Shown here piece after piece: positions 18,266 to 27,335 of a stretch of DNA of 64,000 nt; positions within the stretch are counted from its first letter, which is position 1; every line of letters begins with the position of its first letter. The position numbers and the translations under genes are program-made. Under the pieces are notes generated by a model that was given only the letters and a program-made list of their open reading frames with translations, had not been told where the DNA came from and searched no databases. The DNA is from Streptomyces zhihengii (lineage in GTDB: Bacteria; Actinomycetota; Actinomycetes; Streptomycetales; Streptomycetaceae): the NCBI RefSeq assembly GCF_016919245.1, contig NZ_JAFEJA010000001.1:6287501-6351500 (forward strand), given 5' to 3'.

Positions 18266-18283
18266 CAGAGCCGTACGGCTCTG
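18266..18283. promoter_or_regulatory. 18-bp perfect palindrome before the small secreted gene
   Basis: CAGAGCCGTACGGCTCTG is an exact palindrome 30 bases upstream of the ATG at 18314. It could be an operator or the terminator of the preceding gene. The lack of a loop favours a protein-binding site. Confidence 0.45.
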
Positions 18284-18313
18284 TCCGGACGGGCGGATGA
18301 GGCGAGGATTCAG

Positions 18314-18538
18314 ATGAAGACCAGGCCTGCTGTTCTCACGACGGGCGCGCTGTGCGCGCTGCTCGCGGTGCCGGTGCAGACGGGGGTGGCGCAGGCGGAC
18401 GAGACGCATCAGAACTCGCACAACGGGTCGCAGTTCAGTCTCGTCCGCACGGGGCAGATCGACGATCCGATGGAGGACGTGCTGGAGCACGCGGCGATCC
18501 TGGGCAGCGGGACGACGACCAGCGACGGCGGCGAATGA
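18314..18538 (+). CDS. small secreted peptide of unknown function
   Basis: The 74-residue product has a clear Sec signal peptide: MKTRP, a hydrophobic core AVLTTGALCALLAVPV, and a cleavage site near AQA-DET (about residue 28). The predicted mature part is about 46 residues, polar, histidine- and asparagine-rich at its start (DETHQNSHNGSQFSLVRTGQ) and acidic at its end (SGTTTSDGGE). It has no cysteine apart from one in the signal peptide. I recognise no family. It stands alone, with a palindrome upstream and a strong hairpin 23 bases after the stop. Confidence 0.75.
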   Translation: MKTRPAVLTTGALCALLAVPVQTGVAQADETHQNSHNGSQFSLVRTGQIDDPMEDVLEHAAILGSGTTTSDGGE

Positions 18539-18561
18539 CCGGTTCCGGTACGGCGTGGCAG

Positions 18562-18589
18562 GGGCCCGCCCGGAGGTCCGGGCGGGCCC
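18562..18589. terminator. 13-bp hairpin between convergent genes
   Basis: GGGCCCGCCCGGA (18562-18574) is exactly complementary to TCCGGGCGGGCCC (18577-18589). It lies between the small secreted gene and the convergent GH30 gene and could serve both. Confidence 0.75.
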
Positions 18590-18607
18590 GTGTGCGGTCG
18601 GCGGGGG

Positions 18608-20581
18608 TCAGGACGGGTTGAGGGTCCACTTCTGGTTGGCGGCGCCGGTGCAGCTCCAGATCTGGGCGCGGGTGCCGTCGGCGGAGGAATTGCCGGTGGC
18701 GTCCAGGCATTTGCCGGCCGCGGTGTTGACGACGTCGTGGGTGGCCGGGTTGTAGGACCACTGCTGCGCGCCCGTGCCGTTGCAGGTCCAGAGCTGGACG
18801 GGCGCGCCGTTCGCGGTGGAGGCGCCGCTCACGTCGAGGCACTTGCCGAGGGCGCGGACGGTGCCGTCCGTGCCCGCCGTCCAGCGCTGGGCCGTGCTGC
18901 CGTTGCAGGCGTACAGCTGGACGGCGGTGCCGTCGGCGGTCGCGCCGCCGGCGACGTCCAGGCACTTGCCCGCCAGGCCGGTGAGCGTGCCGGTGGTCCC
19001 GCCGCCGCCTCCGCTGCCGGGCGTGCCGGCCCAGGTGAAGGTGGCGGTGGTGCGGGCGGGCAGGGTGTAGGTGAAGGACTGGTTTCCCCAGTTCACCCGG
19101 ACCGACTGGGCGGAGGTGCCGCCGTTGTGGGCGATGAGCGCCTTCGAGCCGTCGGGGTTGCGCCAGGCGACGTTCTGCACGGTCCCGTTGGCGGTGGAGG
19201 CGATGCGGTACGCGCCGGGCCGGACGAACTTGGTCAGGTGGCCCGTCGTGTAGTACTCGACCGTGTAGTCGACCTGACCGGCCCGCGCGCCGCCCTCCTG
19301 CACGGTGATCAGTCCGGTGCAGGTGCCGCACCCGCCGTTGTGGGGGCCCATGTTCTGGTTGAGCGCCAGGCTCCACTTGACCAGGCTGCTGCTCCAGTTG
19401 CGGGCGTAGCCGACGATGTCGGCCATGTCCTCGTTGTGCTGGTTGCCGATCCAGGTGCCGCCGGAGTGCTCGGTGCTGAACTGCTTCACCGACGGGTACT
19501 GGTCGTGCACCTGGGTGCCGACCGCCGGGTCGCCGAAGTAGCCGTGCCAGGCGATGCCGCCGAACAGCGGGTCGTTGCGCACGCCCGCGTCGTTCAGGAT
19601 CGGCGCGCCGAAGTTCGCGTAGTCGCCGTAGTTCCAGTCGTGCACCAGGATCTTGGTGGTGATCCCCGCGGCGCGGAAGGCGGGGTAGACGTGGTTCTTG
19701 GTGAACTCGACCAGCCCGGACGGGTTCCAGCTCATGCCGGGGTAGTTCATCGCGGTGGGGTTGCCGGCCTGGCAGCAGTTGGGCTCGTTCTGGACCGACA
19801 GGTAGTCGACCTTCACCCCGGCCGCCTGGTAGCTCTGCACGTACTTGACCAGGTACTGGGCGTACAGCGGGTAGTACTCCCACTTCAGCCAGCCCATCTG
19901 GTCCATCCGGCCGTTGTCCTTCATCCAGCCGGGCGCGCTCCACGGCACGCCCTTCACCCGCAGGGCCGGGTTGAGCTGGCGGGCCTGCGAGGTCAGCAGG
20001 CGCACGTTCGTGTCGTAGCCGTTCGCGCCGAAGTCGTTGAGGTCGCAGCAGGTGTCGTCGAGCGAGACGTGGCCCGGCCGGGACAGGTCGGAGGCCCCGA
20101 TGGGGTTGCGCACGAAGGACAGGCCGATGCCGTCGGTGGGGGAGAACAGCTTGCGCATCACCGCGTCCCGTGTCGCGGCCGAGACGGCTCCGCCGCGCAG
20201 CAGATGGGCGGTGGTGTCCGTGATGGAGGCCCCGCCGCCCTCGAACTGCTGGTAGGTGGTGTTCTCGTCCACCGTGACGGTGTGGTTCGCCGAGCCGCCG
20301 GCGGGGCCGAAGGCGATCGGGGCCTGCTGGGCGAGTCCGCGGGTGACGGTACGGCCGCCGGAGTCGGAGGTGGTGGTCAGCCAGACGTCGACCCGTTCGC
20401 CGGCCGCCTGCGCGGTGCCGGGACCGGCCATGACCAGGCACCCGGCGACGAGGGCGGTGGCGGTGAGGGAGGTGAGGGACCGGCGTACGGCGGGGCCCGG
20501 GCGGCGTCGCTCCCGGGTGCCGGGCGGCCGGCCCGCCGGGCGCCGTACCGAGGTGATCACACGCCTAATTGCGTCATGCAC
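18608..20581 (-). CDS. secreted GH30 family glycoside hydrolase with ricin-type lectin domain
   Basis: The 657-residue product is an exported glycosidase of the GH30 type (relatives cleave beta-1,6-galactan, glucans or xylan). A long basic leader precedes a signal core (LTATALVAGCLVMAGPGTAQA, cut near residue 60). The catalytic domain spans about 60-500: FEGGGASITDTTAHLL, the acid/base glutamate in VQNEPNCC, and the nucleophile region QFSTEHSGG. After a GSGGGGG linker the last 135 residues form a ricin-B/CBM13 beta-trefoil with three repeats, each ending QRW, QQW or QKW. I chose the GTG at 20581 because AAAGGAG lies upstream; no ATG fits. It is monocistronic. The substrate is not certain. Confidence 0.9.
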   Translation of the reverse strand: MHDAIRRVITSVRRPAGRPPGTRERRRPGPAVRRSLTSLTATALVAGCLVMAGPGTAQAAGERVDVWLTTTSDSGGRTVTRGLAQQAPIAFGPAGGSANHTVTVDENTTYQQFEGGGASITDTTAHLLRGGAVSAATRDAVMRKLFSPTDGIGLSFVRNPIGASDLSRPGHVSLDDTCCDLNDFGANGYDTNVRLLTSQARQLNPALRVKGVPWSAPGWMKDNGRMDQMGWLKWEYYPLYAQYLVKYVQSYQAAGVKVDYLSVQNEPNCCQAGNPTAMNYPGMSWNPSGLVEFTKNHVYPAFRAAGITTKILVHDWNYGDYANFGAPILNDAGVRNDPLFGGIAWHGYFGDPAVGTQVHDQYPSVKQFSTEHSGGTWIGNQHNEDMADIVGYARNWSSSLVKWSLALNQNMGPHNGGCGTCTGLITVQEGGARAGQVDYTVEYYTTGHLTKFVRPGAYRIASTANGTVQNVAWRNPDGSKALIAHNGGTSAQSVRVNWGNQSFTYTLPARTTATFTWAGTPGSGGGGGTTGTLTGLAGKCLDVAGGATADGTAVQLYACNGSTAQRWTAGTDGTVRALGKCLDVSGASTANGAPVQLWTCNGTGAQQWSYNPATHDVVNTAAGKCLDATGNSSADGTRAQIWSCTGAANQKWTLNPS

Positions 20582-20814
20582 CTGACACTCCTTTGTGTGC
20601 CGGACCGGGCCGTTCCCGTGGGGGGTGCCCGGGCGGGGCCGAGGGGAGGGCGCGTCAAAGTCCTGAAGGCGCGCGAGCACCCGAGCCCTGGACGGGGGAC
20701 TTTTCTCAAGCCATGAAGTTAAGAGGGGGGCCTCGGTGCGTCAACCCTCGGCGCAGAAGTTGCCCGCGGGTGCCCGCCGCGCGTTCCGGACGCGGCGAGT
20801 GCCCCGGCGATCGT

Positions 20815-21756
20815 TCAGGAGTTGAAGGGGGAGGGGTCGGGAAGGGCGCGGCTCGCGGGCTCCCGGCCGCCTGCGGCGAGACGCTCCCAGGCCGCGACCA
20901 GCCGCTCGGTCGTCGGGGTGTCCGCCGCCTGGAGCGGCTCGCGCACCGGACCGGCCGGCCGGCCGAGCGCGCCCAGCAGCGCCTTCGCCGTGACCGTGCC
21001 GGGCAGGCCCGCCGCCATCATCTCCCGCACCAGCGGCAGGGTCCGCTGGTGCAGGCGCAGGGCGCGGGCGTTGTCACCGGCCTCGTGCGCGTCGAGGATC
21101 TCCCGCAGCGGACCCGCGGCCACGTTGGCGACCGTGGAGACGAACCCCGCGCCGCCGACCGCCCGGAGCGGCAGGTTCAGCTCCTCGCACCCGGAGTAGT
21201 AAGCCAGGTCGCTCTCCGCGATGACCCGTGCGCTGCCCATCAGGTCGTACGCGCAGTCCTTCACGGCGACGATCCGCGGGTGCCCGGCGAGCCGCAGCAT
21301 CGTGTCCGGCTCGATGCGGGTGCCGGTGCGGCCGGGGATGTCGTACAGCATCACCGGGAGGCCGCAGCCGTCCGCGATCCGCCGGAAGTGCGCCTCGACG
21401 GCGGGCTGCGGCGGGCGGCTGTAGTACGGGGTGACCGCGAGGACCCCGGCGGCCCCGGCCTCCTCGGCGGCCCGGGCCAGCGCGACGCTGTGCCGGGTGT
21501 CCGCCGTGCCGACGCCCGCGACGACCGGGACGCGGTCGCCCACGGCCTCGACGACCGCGCGGATCAGGGCGGACTTCTCCGCGTCGGTCGTGGTGGGCGA
21601 CTCGCCGGTGGTGCCGGAGAGCACCAGTCCGTCGCAGCCCTCGTCGACCAGTAGGGCGGCGAGCTTCCGCGCGCCCCCGGTGTCGAGGGCTCCGTCGTCG
21701 GTGAAGGGCGTGACCATCGCGCACAGGGCGCGGCCGAAAGGGTGCGAAGTGGGCAT
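20815..21756 (-). CDS. dapA: 4-hydroxy-tetrahydrodipicolinate synthase
   Basis: DapA condenses pyruvate with aspartate semialdehyde, the first committed step to lysine and diaminopimelate. The 313-residue product has the family sequence MVTPFTDDGALD, the GTTGESPTTT loop, YDIPGRTGTRIE with the catalytic tyrosine, and the Schiff-base lysine in IVAVKDCAYD. The length fits. It lies alone between GH30 and a nuclease gene, on the same strand as both. Streptomyces carry more than one dapA-like gene, so it may be a paralogue rather than the sole enzyme. Confidence 0.9.
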   Translation of the reverse strand: MPTSHPFGRALCAMVTPFTDDGALDTGGARKLAALLVDEGCDGLVLSGTTGESPTTTDAEKSALIRAVVEAVGDRVPVVAGVGTADTRHSVALARAAEEAGAAGVLAVTPYYSRPPQPAVEAHFRRIADGCGLPVMLYDIPGRTGTRIEPDTMLRLAGHPRIVAVKDCAYDLMGSARVIAESDLAYYSGCEELNLPLRAVGGAGFVSTVANVAAGPLREILDAHEAGDNARALRLHQRTLPLVREMMAAGLPGTVTAKALLGALGRPAGPVREPLQAADTPTTERLVAAWERLAAGGREPASRALPDPSPFNS

Positions 21757-21835
21757 GGCAGCAGTCTGCTCGCCCCGACCGCGCAGCTCCAGTTACACCT
21801 TCTGGGGTCGACGATGAAGCAACGCTGTGCGATGG

Positions 21836-21874
21836 GCGGTGCCGGGCGGCCTGCGACGGGCCGCCCGGCACCGC
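21836..21874. terminator. 16-bp perfect hairpin after the nuclease gene
   Basis: GCGGTGCCGGGCGGCC (21836-21851) pairs exactly with 21859-21874 around a 7-base loop. It sits immediately after the stop of the leftward nuclease gene (21881) and before dapA. Confidence 0.8.
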
Positions 21875-21880
21875 GCCGGC

Positions 21881-23719
21881 TCACGGGCGGAAGCGCAGCA
21901 CCTGCGGGTCGTGGTCGCTGTTCTGGTCCGCGAACTCCGCGTTGATGTGCACGCTGTCGTACGTGAAGCCGGTGATCGAAGGGCTGGTCAGGATCTGGTC
22001 CAGCACCTGGCTGTTGCCGTCGTAGATGTACGAGTAGCGCTCGGAGCGCGGCAGGGAGGTGATCGCCGCGCGCAGGGCGCCGTCCGCGGTGAGGGCCTTC
22101 GTGGTGCCGGAGAACTCGAAGTCGTTGATGTCGCCGACGACGAGGACGTCCGCCCGGCGGTCGGCCTTCAGCACGTCCTTGACGAAGGCGTTGACCGACT
22201 GGGCCTGGAGCAGCCGCTTGGCCTCGGAGGAACGGTTCGGCGGCTGGTGGTGCGAGGCCAGGGACTCGTCGCCGCCCTTCGAGCCGAAGTGGTTGGCGAT
22301 CACGACGACCGGACGGCCCCGGAAGGAGAACTCGCCGGCCAGCGGCTTGCGGCTGCTCTCCCAGGCCGCGTTCGCCGGGTCGATCCTGCCGGGCGAGTGG
22401 GTGAGGGCCGCGCGGCCCCGCTCGCGGACCACGCCCGTGGCGGTCGTCGCGTCACCGGCGCCCCGGTCGGTGAAGGAGACGCGCTCCGGGTTGAACAGGA
22501 ACACCTGGCGGATGTTGCCGCCGGGCTCGCCGCCGTCCTTGTTGTTCTCCGGGTCCACCGAGCGCCACTCGTACGCCGGTCCGCCCGCGGCCTTGATCGC
22601 TTCCGTGAACTTCGCGACCGTCTGCCCGGCCGCGACCGTGCCGTCGTTCTTCGCCCCGTTGTCGTCCTGGATCTCCTCCAGCGCGAGGATGTCGGGGGAG
22701 GCGAGGTTCTCCACCACGCCCCTCGCCAGCGCGTCGAACTTCTCCTGCGGGTCGGACGGGTCCAGGTTCTCGACGTTGTACGTGGCCACGGCCAGTTCGC
22801 CGGAACGCTGCGGACGGGTGCGCTCGCGCTCCAGGCCGCAGTCCACGACCGTGCCGAGGGCGCGCGCGGTCAGGGTGTAGCCGCCGTACTGGTTGAAGTC
22901 GAGCGGTCCCTCGGTGACGCCGGCGAGGACGTCGCCCACGTTCGCGGACGGGAAGGGCTGCTCGGCGAGCGGGGTCAGCGACTGCACCTTGAGGCGGCCG
23001 GTGTTCTGCGCCGTGTAGGAGCCGTAGACCGTGCCGCCGCGCAGGTTGGGGTGCTCCCACGGCTTGACCGTGACCCACAGTTCCGCGTGCGCGTTGGTCG
23101 CCCCGACCACCCGGGAGGTGCCGACGCGGATGTTGGTGCCCTCCAGGGACTCCCAGTAGTCCAGCGCGTAGGTGCGGGGCCGCAGCGGGAGGCCGTTGAT
23201 GCTGCCCCCGGCCGCCGCGTCGCCCTCGGGCGCGTACGCCGACGGCACGGACCAGGCGGAGACGGTGACGGGCGCGGGCACCGCGTTGCCCTGCGAGACG
23301 ACCGTCACCGCCGGCTTGGCTATCTGGGTCAGCGACTGGTTGCCGGAGGCCGCACCGCCCGGCACGTACTCGCCGACCGTGCCCGAGACCAGCACCCGGT
23401 CGCCGACGGCGACCGTGGGCACCGAGCCCGTGTAGACGAAGACGCCCTCGGAGGTCGCCGGGTCGCCGTCGCCCTCCGGGTCCTGGAACCAGAAGCCCCG
23501 CGAGCCGTACGTCCGCACACCCGTCACGATGCCCGGCACGTCGGCGACCTGGCCGCCCGCGAGCGGCGACAGGCGGGTGGTGCCCTGGATGTCGTGGATG
23601 CGCACCGGGTCGCCCTCGGCGGCCCCGGCGGGAGTGGAGCCGGCGAGCAGACCCGCGGCGAGGGCGGCGGCGACCAGCGTCGCGACGGCGGGTGTTCTCG
23701 GTACGGCGGAGGAAGGCAT
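21881..23719 (-). CDS. secreted endonuclease/exonuclease/phosphatase-family nuclease
   Basis: The 612-residue exported protein has a signal peptide (PAVATLVAAALAAGLLAG, cut near residue 33). An N-terminal OB-like/lamin-tail-type region follows (about 35-300, with FWFQDPEGDGDPATSEGVFV). The C-terminal EEP catalytic domain starts at VATYNVENLDPSD. Catalytic motifs are the glutamate in LALEEIQDDNG, IANHFGSKGGDE, the aspartate/asparagine pair in VVGDINDFE, and the terminal NSDHDPQVLRF histidine. It resembles the large extracellular nucleases that degrade DNA for nutrients. I chose the ATG at 23719 because GGAG lies seven bases before it. Confidence 0.9.
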   Translation of the reverse strand: MPSSAVPRTPAVATLVAAALAAGLLAGSTPAGAAEGDPVRIHDIQGTTRLSPLAGGQVADVPGIVTGVRTYGSRGFWFQDPEGDGDPATSEGVFVYTGSVPTVAVGDRVLVSGTVGEYVPGGAASGNQSLTQIAKPAVTVVSQGNAVPAPVTVSAWSVPSAYAPEGDAAAGGSINGLPLRPRTYALDYWESLEGTNIRVGTSRVVGATNAHAELWVTVKPWEHPNLRGGTVYGSYTAQNTGRLKVQSLTPLAEQPFPSANVGDVLAGVTEGPLDFNQYGGYTLTARALGTVVDCGLERERTRPQRSGELAVATYNVENLDPSDPQEKFDALARGVVENLASPDILALEEIQDDNGAKNDGTVAAGQTVAKFTEAIKAAGGPAYEWRSVDPENNKDGGEPGGNIRQVFLFNPERVSFTDRGAGDATTATGVVRERGRAALTHSPGRIDPANAAWESSRKPLAGEFSFRGRPVVVIANHFGSKGGDESLASHHQPPNRSSEAKRLLQAQSVNAFVKDVLKADRRADVLVVGDINDFEFSGTTKALTADGALRAAITSLPRSERYSYIYDGNSQVLDQILTSPSITGFTYDSVHINAEFADQNSDHDPQVLRFRP

Positions 23720-24001
23720 CACGGTACTCCGGGAGGTCGGGGTGAGGGTGGTGCGCCCGGTACCGCACACGGACCGGGCAGGTTCTACGCGCGTCAATCT
23801 CTTGTCTGGGCAGGGCACTTGTCAAGGGTGCGCAGATGTACGACGGCCCAAGCCCCGGTGAACCCCGCGGGCGCTGCCCGCGGCCCGCCGGACGAATCCC
23901 CGGGCGGCGGCCGGGGCCACCCGATTACGTCTACGCTGGGAGGCGCCCGCCGCCGCGCACCAGGCGCGGGCGTCCGTAGACACGCGGAGGAGAACCGCCA
24001 G

Positions 24002-25510
24002 ATGCCCGAAGACCGTCCCACCCTTCCGCCGGTCCTGCTGCCACCGGAGGCGGAACTGGCGCGGGCGGCCCTCGCCGCGCCGCTGCTGGCCCGGGCCGTG
24101 CGGCTCGCGCGCTGGGCGGGGCCGGAGACCCGGGTCGGCGCGGGCGGCGAACTGGTCACGGAGCAACTCGGCGCGGCGGCACGGGAGCTGGGCCTGCCCG
24201 ACGGGCCCGACGACGACGGCCCCGCCTACGCGGGCGAGGCCTGGCGGGTCGCCGTGGAAACCGGCCTGGTCGAGGTCGAGGACCCGCAGGACGACGCGGC
24301 GGGGACACCGGACGACGACGAGGGCACCGCCCCGGGCGACGACGAGGACGCCGGCGGCGCGGTCGCCGGCGACAACCTCGCCCTCGTCACCAAGGGATCG
24401 CCGCAGGACGTGCTCGGCCTGTGGCTCGACGCGCTCGACGTCGTCCTCGCCGACGCCGCCGCACCCGTCATCGACGACCTCCACGACGTCATCGGCGAGG
24501 ACGGCGGGATCGACTTCGACGCCCTCGACTGGGACCCGGAGGCGGAGGCCGAGTTCCTGGAGGGCGTGCTCGGCAACCTGTACCTGCTGACCGTCACCGA
24601 GGCCGGCCCCGGCGACCAGCCCGTCCCGCTGCCCGTGCTGGCCGCCTCCATGGTGGTCCCCGACGACATGGGCGAGCCCACGGACGACGTGCTGGAGCAG
24701 GTCTCCGAGGCGATGATGCGCCTCGACGACCAGTTCCGGCTGCTGGAGCCGGTCGGCCTGGTCGACTACCAGCCCGTCGACGAGGCGCTGATGGTCGAGG
24801 AGGGCGAGGAGCAGGAGCCGGCCGCCGTCGACGACGAGGACGTCTCCCGCTACGGGCTCGTGCGGCTCACGCCCCTCGGCCTGTTCGGCATCCGCTCCCG
24901 GATGCTGGAGGCCGGCGTGGCCGCTCCCGCCGTGGGCGACCTCGCGGACAAGGGCGCCGACGTGCTCCTCGGCGGCCTCACCGGCTACCCCGAACCGGCC
25001 GCGCGCGCCGAGACCCTCCAGTGGCTCGCCCCGCGCACCCCGGCCGACGCCGCCCGCGAACTGCTCGCCGCCGCCCGCGGCGGCGACCGGGACGCGCCGC
25101 TGCGGCGGCTCCACTGCCAGCAGGCGCTCGCCCTCGTCGGCGCGCACGCCGAGCCCGAGGTCCGCGCGGTCCTGGACGACGCCGAACTCGGCGGCCTGGC
25201 CCGGGTCTGGCTCGCGGAGCACGGCGCGGCGGATGTGCCGCCCCCGCCGGAGTCGATGATCTTCTGGCTGGCGATCGACACCATCGCCGCCCAGTTGGAC
25301 GCCGACGGCGAGGCCGACGAACTCCAGGACCTGGTGGAGGGCCTCGTGGGCCAGCACAGCGGGTTCTTCGACGCGGCCTGGCGGGTGGAGCACCCGGCGA
25401 CGGCGGACGTCCTGGAGGCGATGGGCCGCCTGCACCGCGACAAGCACCTGGCGAAGGAGGCCCGCAAGGCGGCCTTCAAGTCCCGCTCCCGGGGCGGCGG
25501 CGCCGCGTAG
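24002..25510 (+). CDS. acidic hypothetical protein
   Basis: The 502-residue soluble protein has no family I recognise. It starts after GGAGGAGAA. The middle is extremely acidic (GTPDDDEGTAPGDDEDAGG near residue 105; VEEGEEQEPAAVDDEDVSR near 270). The N-terminal third contains a helical GPETRVGAGGELVTEQLGAA segment and the C-terminal third has HEAT-like helices (PADAARELLAAARGGDRDAP, LHCQQALALVGAHAEPEVRA). It ends in a short basic tail (AFKSRSRGGG). Similar conserved proteins are common in Streptomyces; no function can be given. Upstream it is divergent from the nuclease gene. Confidence 0.85.
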   Translation: MPEDRPTLPPVLLPPEAELARAALAAPLLARAVRLARWAGPETRVGAGGELVTEQLGAAARELGLPDGPDDDGPAYAGEAWRVAVETGLVEVEDPQDDAAGTPDDDEGTAPGDDEDAGGAVAGDNLALVTKGSPQDVLGLWLDALDVVLADAAAPVIDDLHDVIGEDGGIDFDALDWDPEAEAEFLEGVLGNLYLLTVTEAGPGDQPVPLPVLAASMVVPDDMGEPTDDVLEQVSEAMMRLDDQFRLLEPVGLVDYQPVDEALMVEEGEEQEPAAVDDEDVSRYGLVRLTPLGLFGIRSRMLEAGVAAPAVGDLADKGADVLLGGLTGYPEPAARAETLQWLAPRTPADAARELLAAARGGDRDAPLRRLHCQQALALVGAHAEPEVRAVLDDAELGGLARVWLAEHGAADVPPPPESMIFWLAIDTIAAQLDADGEADELQDLVEGLVGQHSGFFDAAWRVEHPATADVLEAMGRLHRDKHLAKEARKAAFKSRSRGGGAA

Positions 25511-25625
25511 CGGCGCCCGGGGCCGGCCCCGGGCCGGGGTGCCTTCGCGGGGTCCGTGCCCGCGGGAGCGGCTGGGCGTGGTCCCGCGCAGAGGCTGCCC
25601 GGGGAAGGCCCGCCCGACGTCCGGC

Positions 25626-25647
25626 GTTCAGGCGGTGTTCGTGCGGG
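25626..25647 (+). promoter_or_regulatory. PHO box (two 11-bp direct-repeat units)
   Basis: GTTCAGGCGGT (25626-25636) is followed directly by GTTCGTGCGGG (25637-25647). This matches the 11-base direct-repeat unit, with its leading GTTCA, that PhoP binds in Streptomyces. The box lies 57 bases upstream of the phosphatase start, a sensible distance for activation when phosphate is scarce. Confidence 0.65.
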
Positions 25648-25703
25648 GGCGAGAAGGTGTGGCGCGTATCAGCCACCCGGAATGCGCCCCTCAGGAGACC
25701 TGA

Positions 25704-27164
25704 ATGCCGCTCAGCCGCAGGGATTTCACCCGGAACTCCGCTCTCACCGGTGCCGGGGTCGCCCTCACCGGCGCCGTCGGATCGCTCGCCACCGCCCCCG
25801 GCGCCCTCGCCGCCGAGGACCGCCACGACGGCCACGACGGCGAGGCCCACGGCGACGGCCGGGGCCGCGAGCCCGGCTACGGCCCCCTGGTGCCGGACCC
25901 GGAGGGGCTTCTCGCGCTGCCCGCCGGCTTCTCGTACCGCGTCCTCACCCGCACCGGCGTCACCACCCTGGAGTCCGGCGAGTTCACCCCCGGGAAGCAC
26001 GACGGGACCGCAGCCTTCGAGGGCCCGCGCGGCGCGACGCTGCTCGTCGTCAACCACGAACTCTCCGGCGCCCGTTCCGGCGTCGCCCACCCCGTGCCCG
26101 CGGCCGAGGGCCTCGTCTACGACCCCGCCGCGCCCGGCGGCTGCACCGTGGTCGAGACCCGTCGCGGCGGGGAGGTCGCCCAGTGGGTCGGCATCGCCGG
26201 CACCGCACAGAACTGCGCCGGCGGCACCACCCCGTGGGACACCTGGCTGACCTGCGAGGAGACCGAGGTCAAGGCCGGTCAGAACGGTATGACCAAGGAC
26301 CACGGCTACGTCTTCGAGGTCGACCCCCGCGACCGGCGCGCCAACCGCGACCCCGAGCCCGTCAAGGCGCTCGGCCGGTTCGCCCACGAGGCCGTCGTCG
26401 TCGACCCCCGGCGCGGCCACCTGTACCTCACCGAGGACGCCTCCAACCCCAACGGCCTGCTCTACCGCTGGGTCCCGCCGCACGGCTTCACCCACGGCCG
26501 CGGCCGGCTGGGCACCCTCGCCGACGACGCGGGCGTGCTCCAGGCCGCCCGCTGCTACGACTCCGGCGGCCGGTTCGTGGACGACCTGTCCCGGGCCACC
26601 CGCATCGGCACCGTCTACGGCGTCGACTGGGCCGAGGTGCCCGACCGGGACGCGCGCACCGTGTCCCTGCGCAAGCAGTTCACGGACGACGAGGTCACCC
26701 GCGGCCGCAAGCTCGAAGGCATGTGGTGGGGCGACGGCGGCGCCTACATCGTCTCCTCCTACGCCCGCGAGGAGAGCCCCGAACAGCACGACGGCCAGGT
26801 CTGGTTCTACGACCCCCGGCGGCGGACCCTCACCCTCAAGGTGCTGCTCGGGGTGAACCCGGACCCGGACGCCGACGGCGCCTTCGACGGCCCCGACAAC
26901 ATCACCGTCTCCCCGTACGGCGGCCTGGTCATCGCGGAGGACGGCGACGGCGTGCAGCACCTGATCGGCGCCACCGACAGCGGCCGCACCTACCCCATCG
27001 CCCGCAACGAGCTGAACGCCGGCACCGAGGACGACCCGGACTACAGCGAGTTCGCCGGAGTCGTCTTCTCCCCGGACGGACGCACCCTCTACGCGAGCAT
27101 CCAGACGCCCGGCATCATGTTCGCCATCACCGGCCCCTGGAAGCGCCAGCCGAACCGCCGCTGA
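25704..27164 (+). CDS. phoX: PhoX-family alkaline phosphatase, Tat-exported
   Basis: The 486-residue product is a calcium/iron-dependent phosphatase of the PhoX family (DUF839) that releases phosphate from organic esters outside the cell. The N-terminus has a twin-arginine signal (SRRDFTRNSALTGAGVALTG, cut near residue 36). The beta-propeller contains VVNHELSGARSG, TCEETEVKAGQNG, GRFAHEAVVVDPRRGHLYLT and the family block EGMWWGDGGAYIVSS, ending with EFAGVVFSPDGRTLYASIQT. The ATG at 25704 follows CAGGAGA. The PHO box upstream supports control by PhoR-PhoP. Confidence 0.92.
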   Translation: MPLSRRDFTRNSALTGAGVALTGAVGSLATAPGALAAEDRHDGHDGEAHGDGRGREPGYGPLVPDPEGLLALPAGFSYRVLTRTGVTTLESGEFTPGKHDGTAAFEGPRGATLLVVNHELSGARSGVAHPVPAAEGLVYDPAAPGGCTVVETRRGGEVAQWVGIAGTAQNCAGGTTPWDTWLTCEETEVKAGQNGMTKDHGYVFEVDPRDRRANRDPEPVKALGRFAHEAVVVDPRRGHLYLTEDASNPNGLLYRWVPPHGFTHGRGRLGTLADDAGVLQAARCYDSGGRFVDDLSRATRIGTVYGVDWAEVPDRDARTVSLRKQFTDDEVTRGRKLEGMWWGDGGAYIVSSYAREESPEQHDGQVWFYDPRRRTLTLKVLLGVNPDPDADGAFDGPDNITVSPYGGLVIAEDGDGVQHLIGATDSGRTYPIARNELNAGTEDDPDYSEFAGVVFSPDGRTLYASIQTPGIMFAITGPWKRQPNRR

Positions 27165-27335
27165 CGGCCCGTCCCCGCCGGGCGCGTCACCGGCACGGCT
27201 CCGGCCCTTAATTGCGTGGCGCGCCCTGCGGACCGGTCACTACAGTCCTCCCCGTGGACCCCGCCTCCCGGCGCGCGGGCCGCGGTCGCGCCGTGCAGGC
27301 GCACCCGCCGCCCGCCCGATCCCGGGAGCCGGATC

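Noticed and set aside
18608..20581. Glucosylceramidase as a specific product name
   Set aside because: The GH30 motifs are clear, but the ricin-type domain and secretion fit polysaccharide degradation as well; the substrate cannot be read from sequence.
21827..24001. Long plus-strand extension of the acidic hypothetical protein
   Set aside because: It is antisense to the secreted nuclease gene, and a good ribosome-binding site supports the ATG at 24002.
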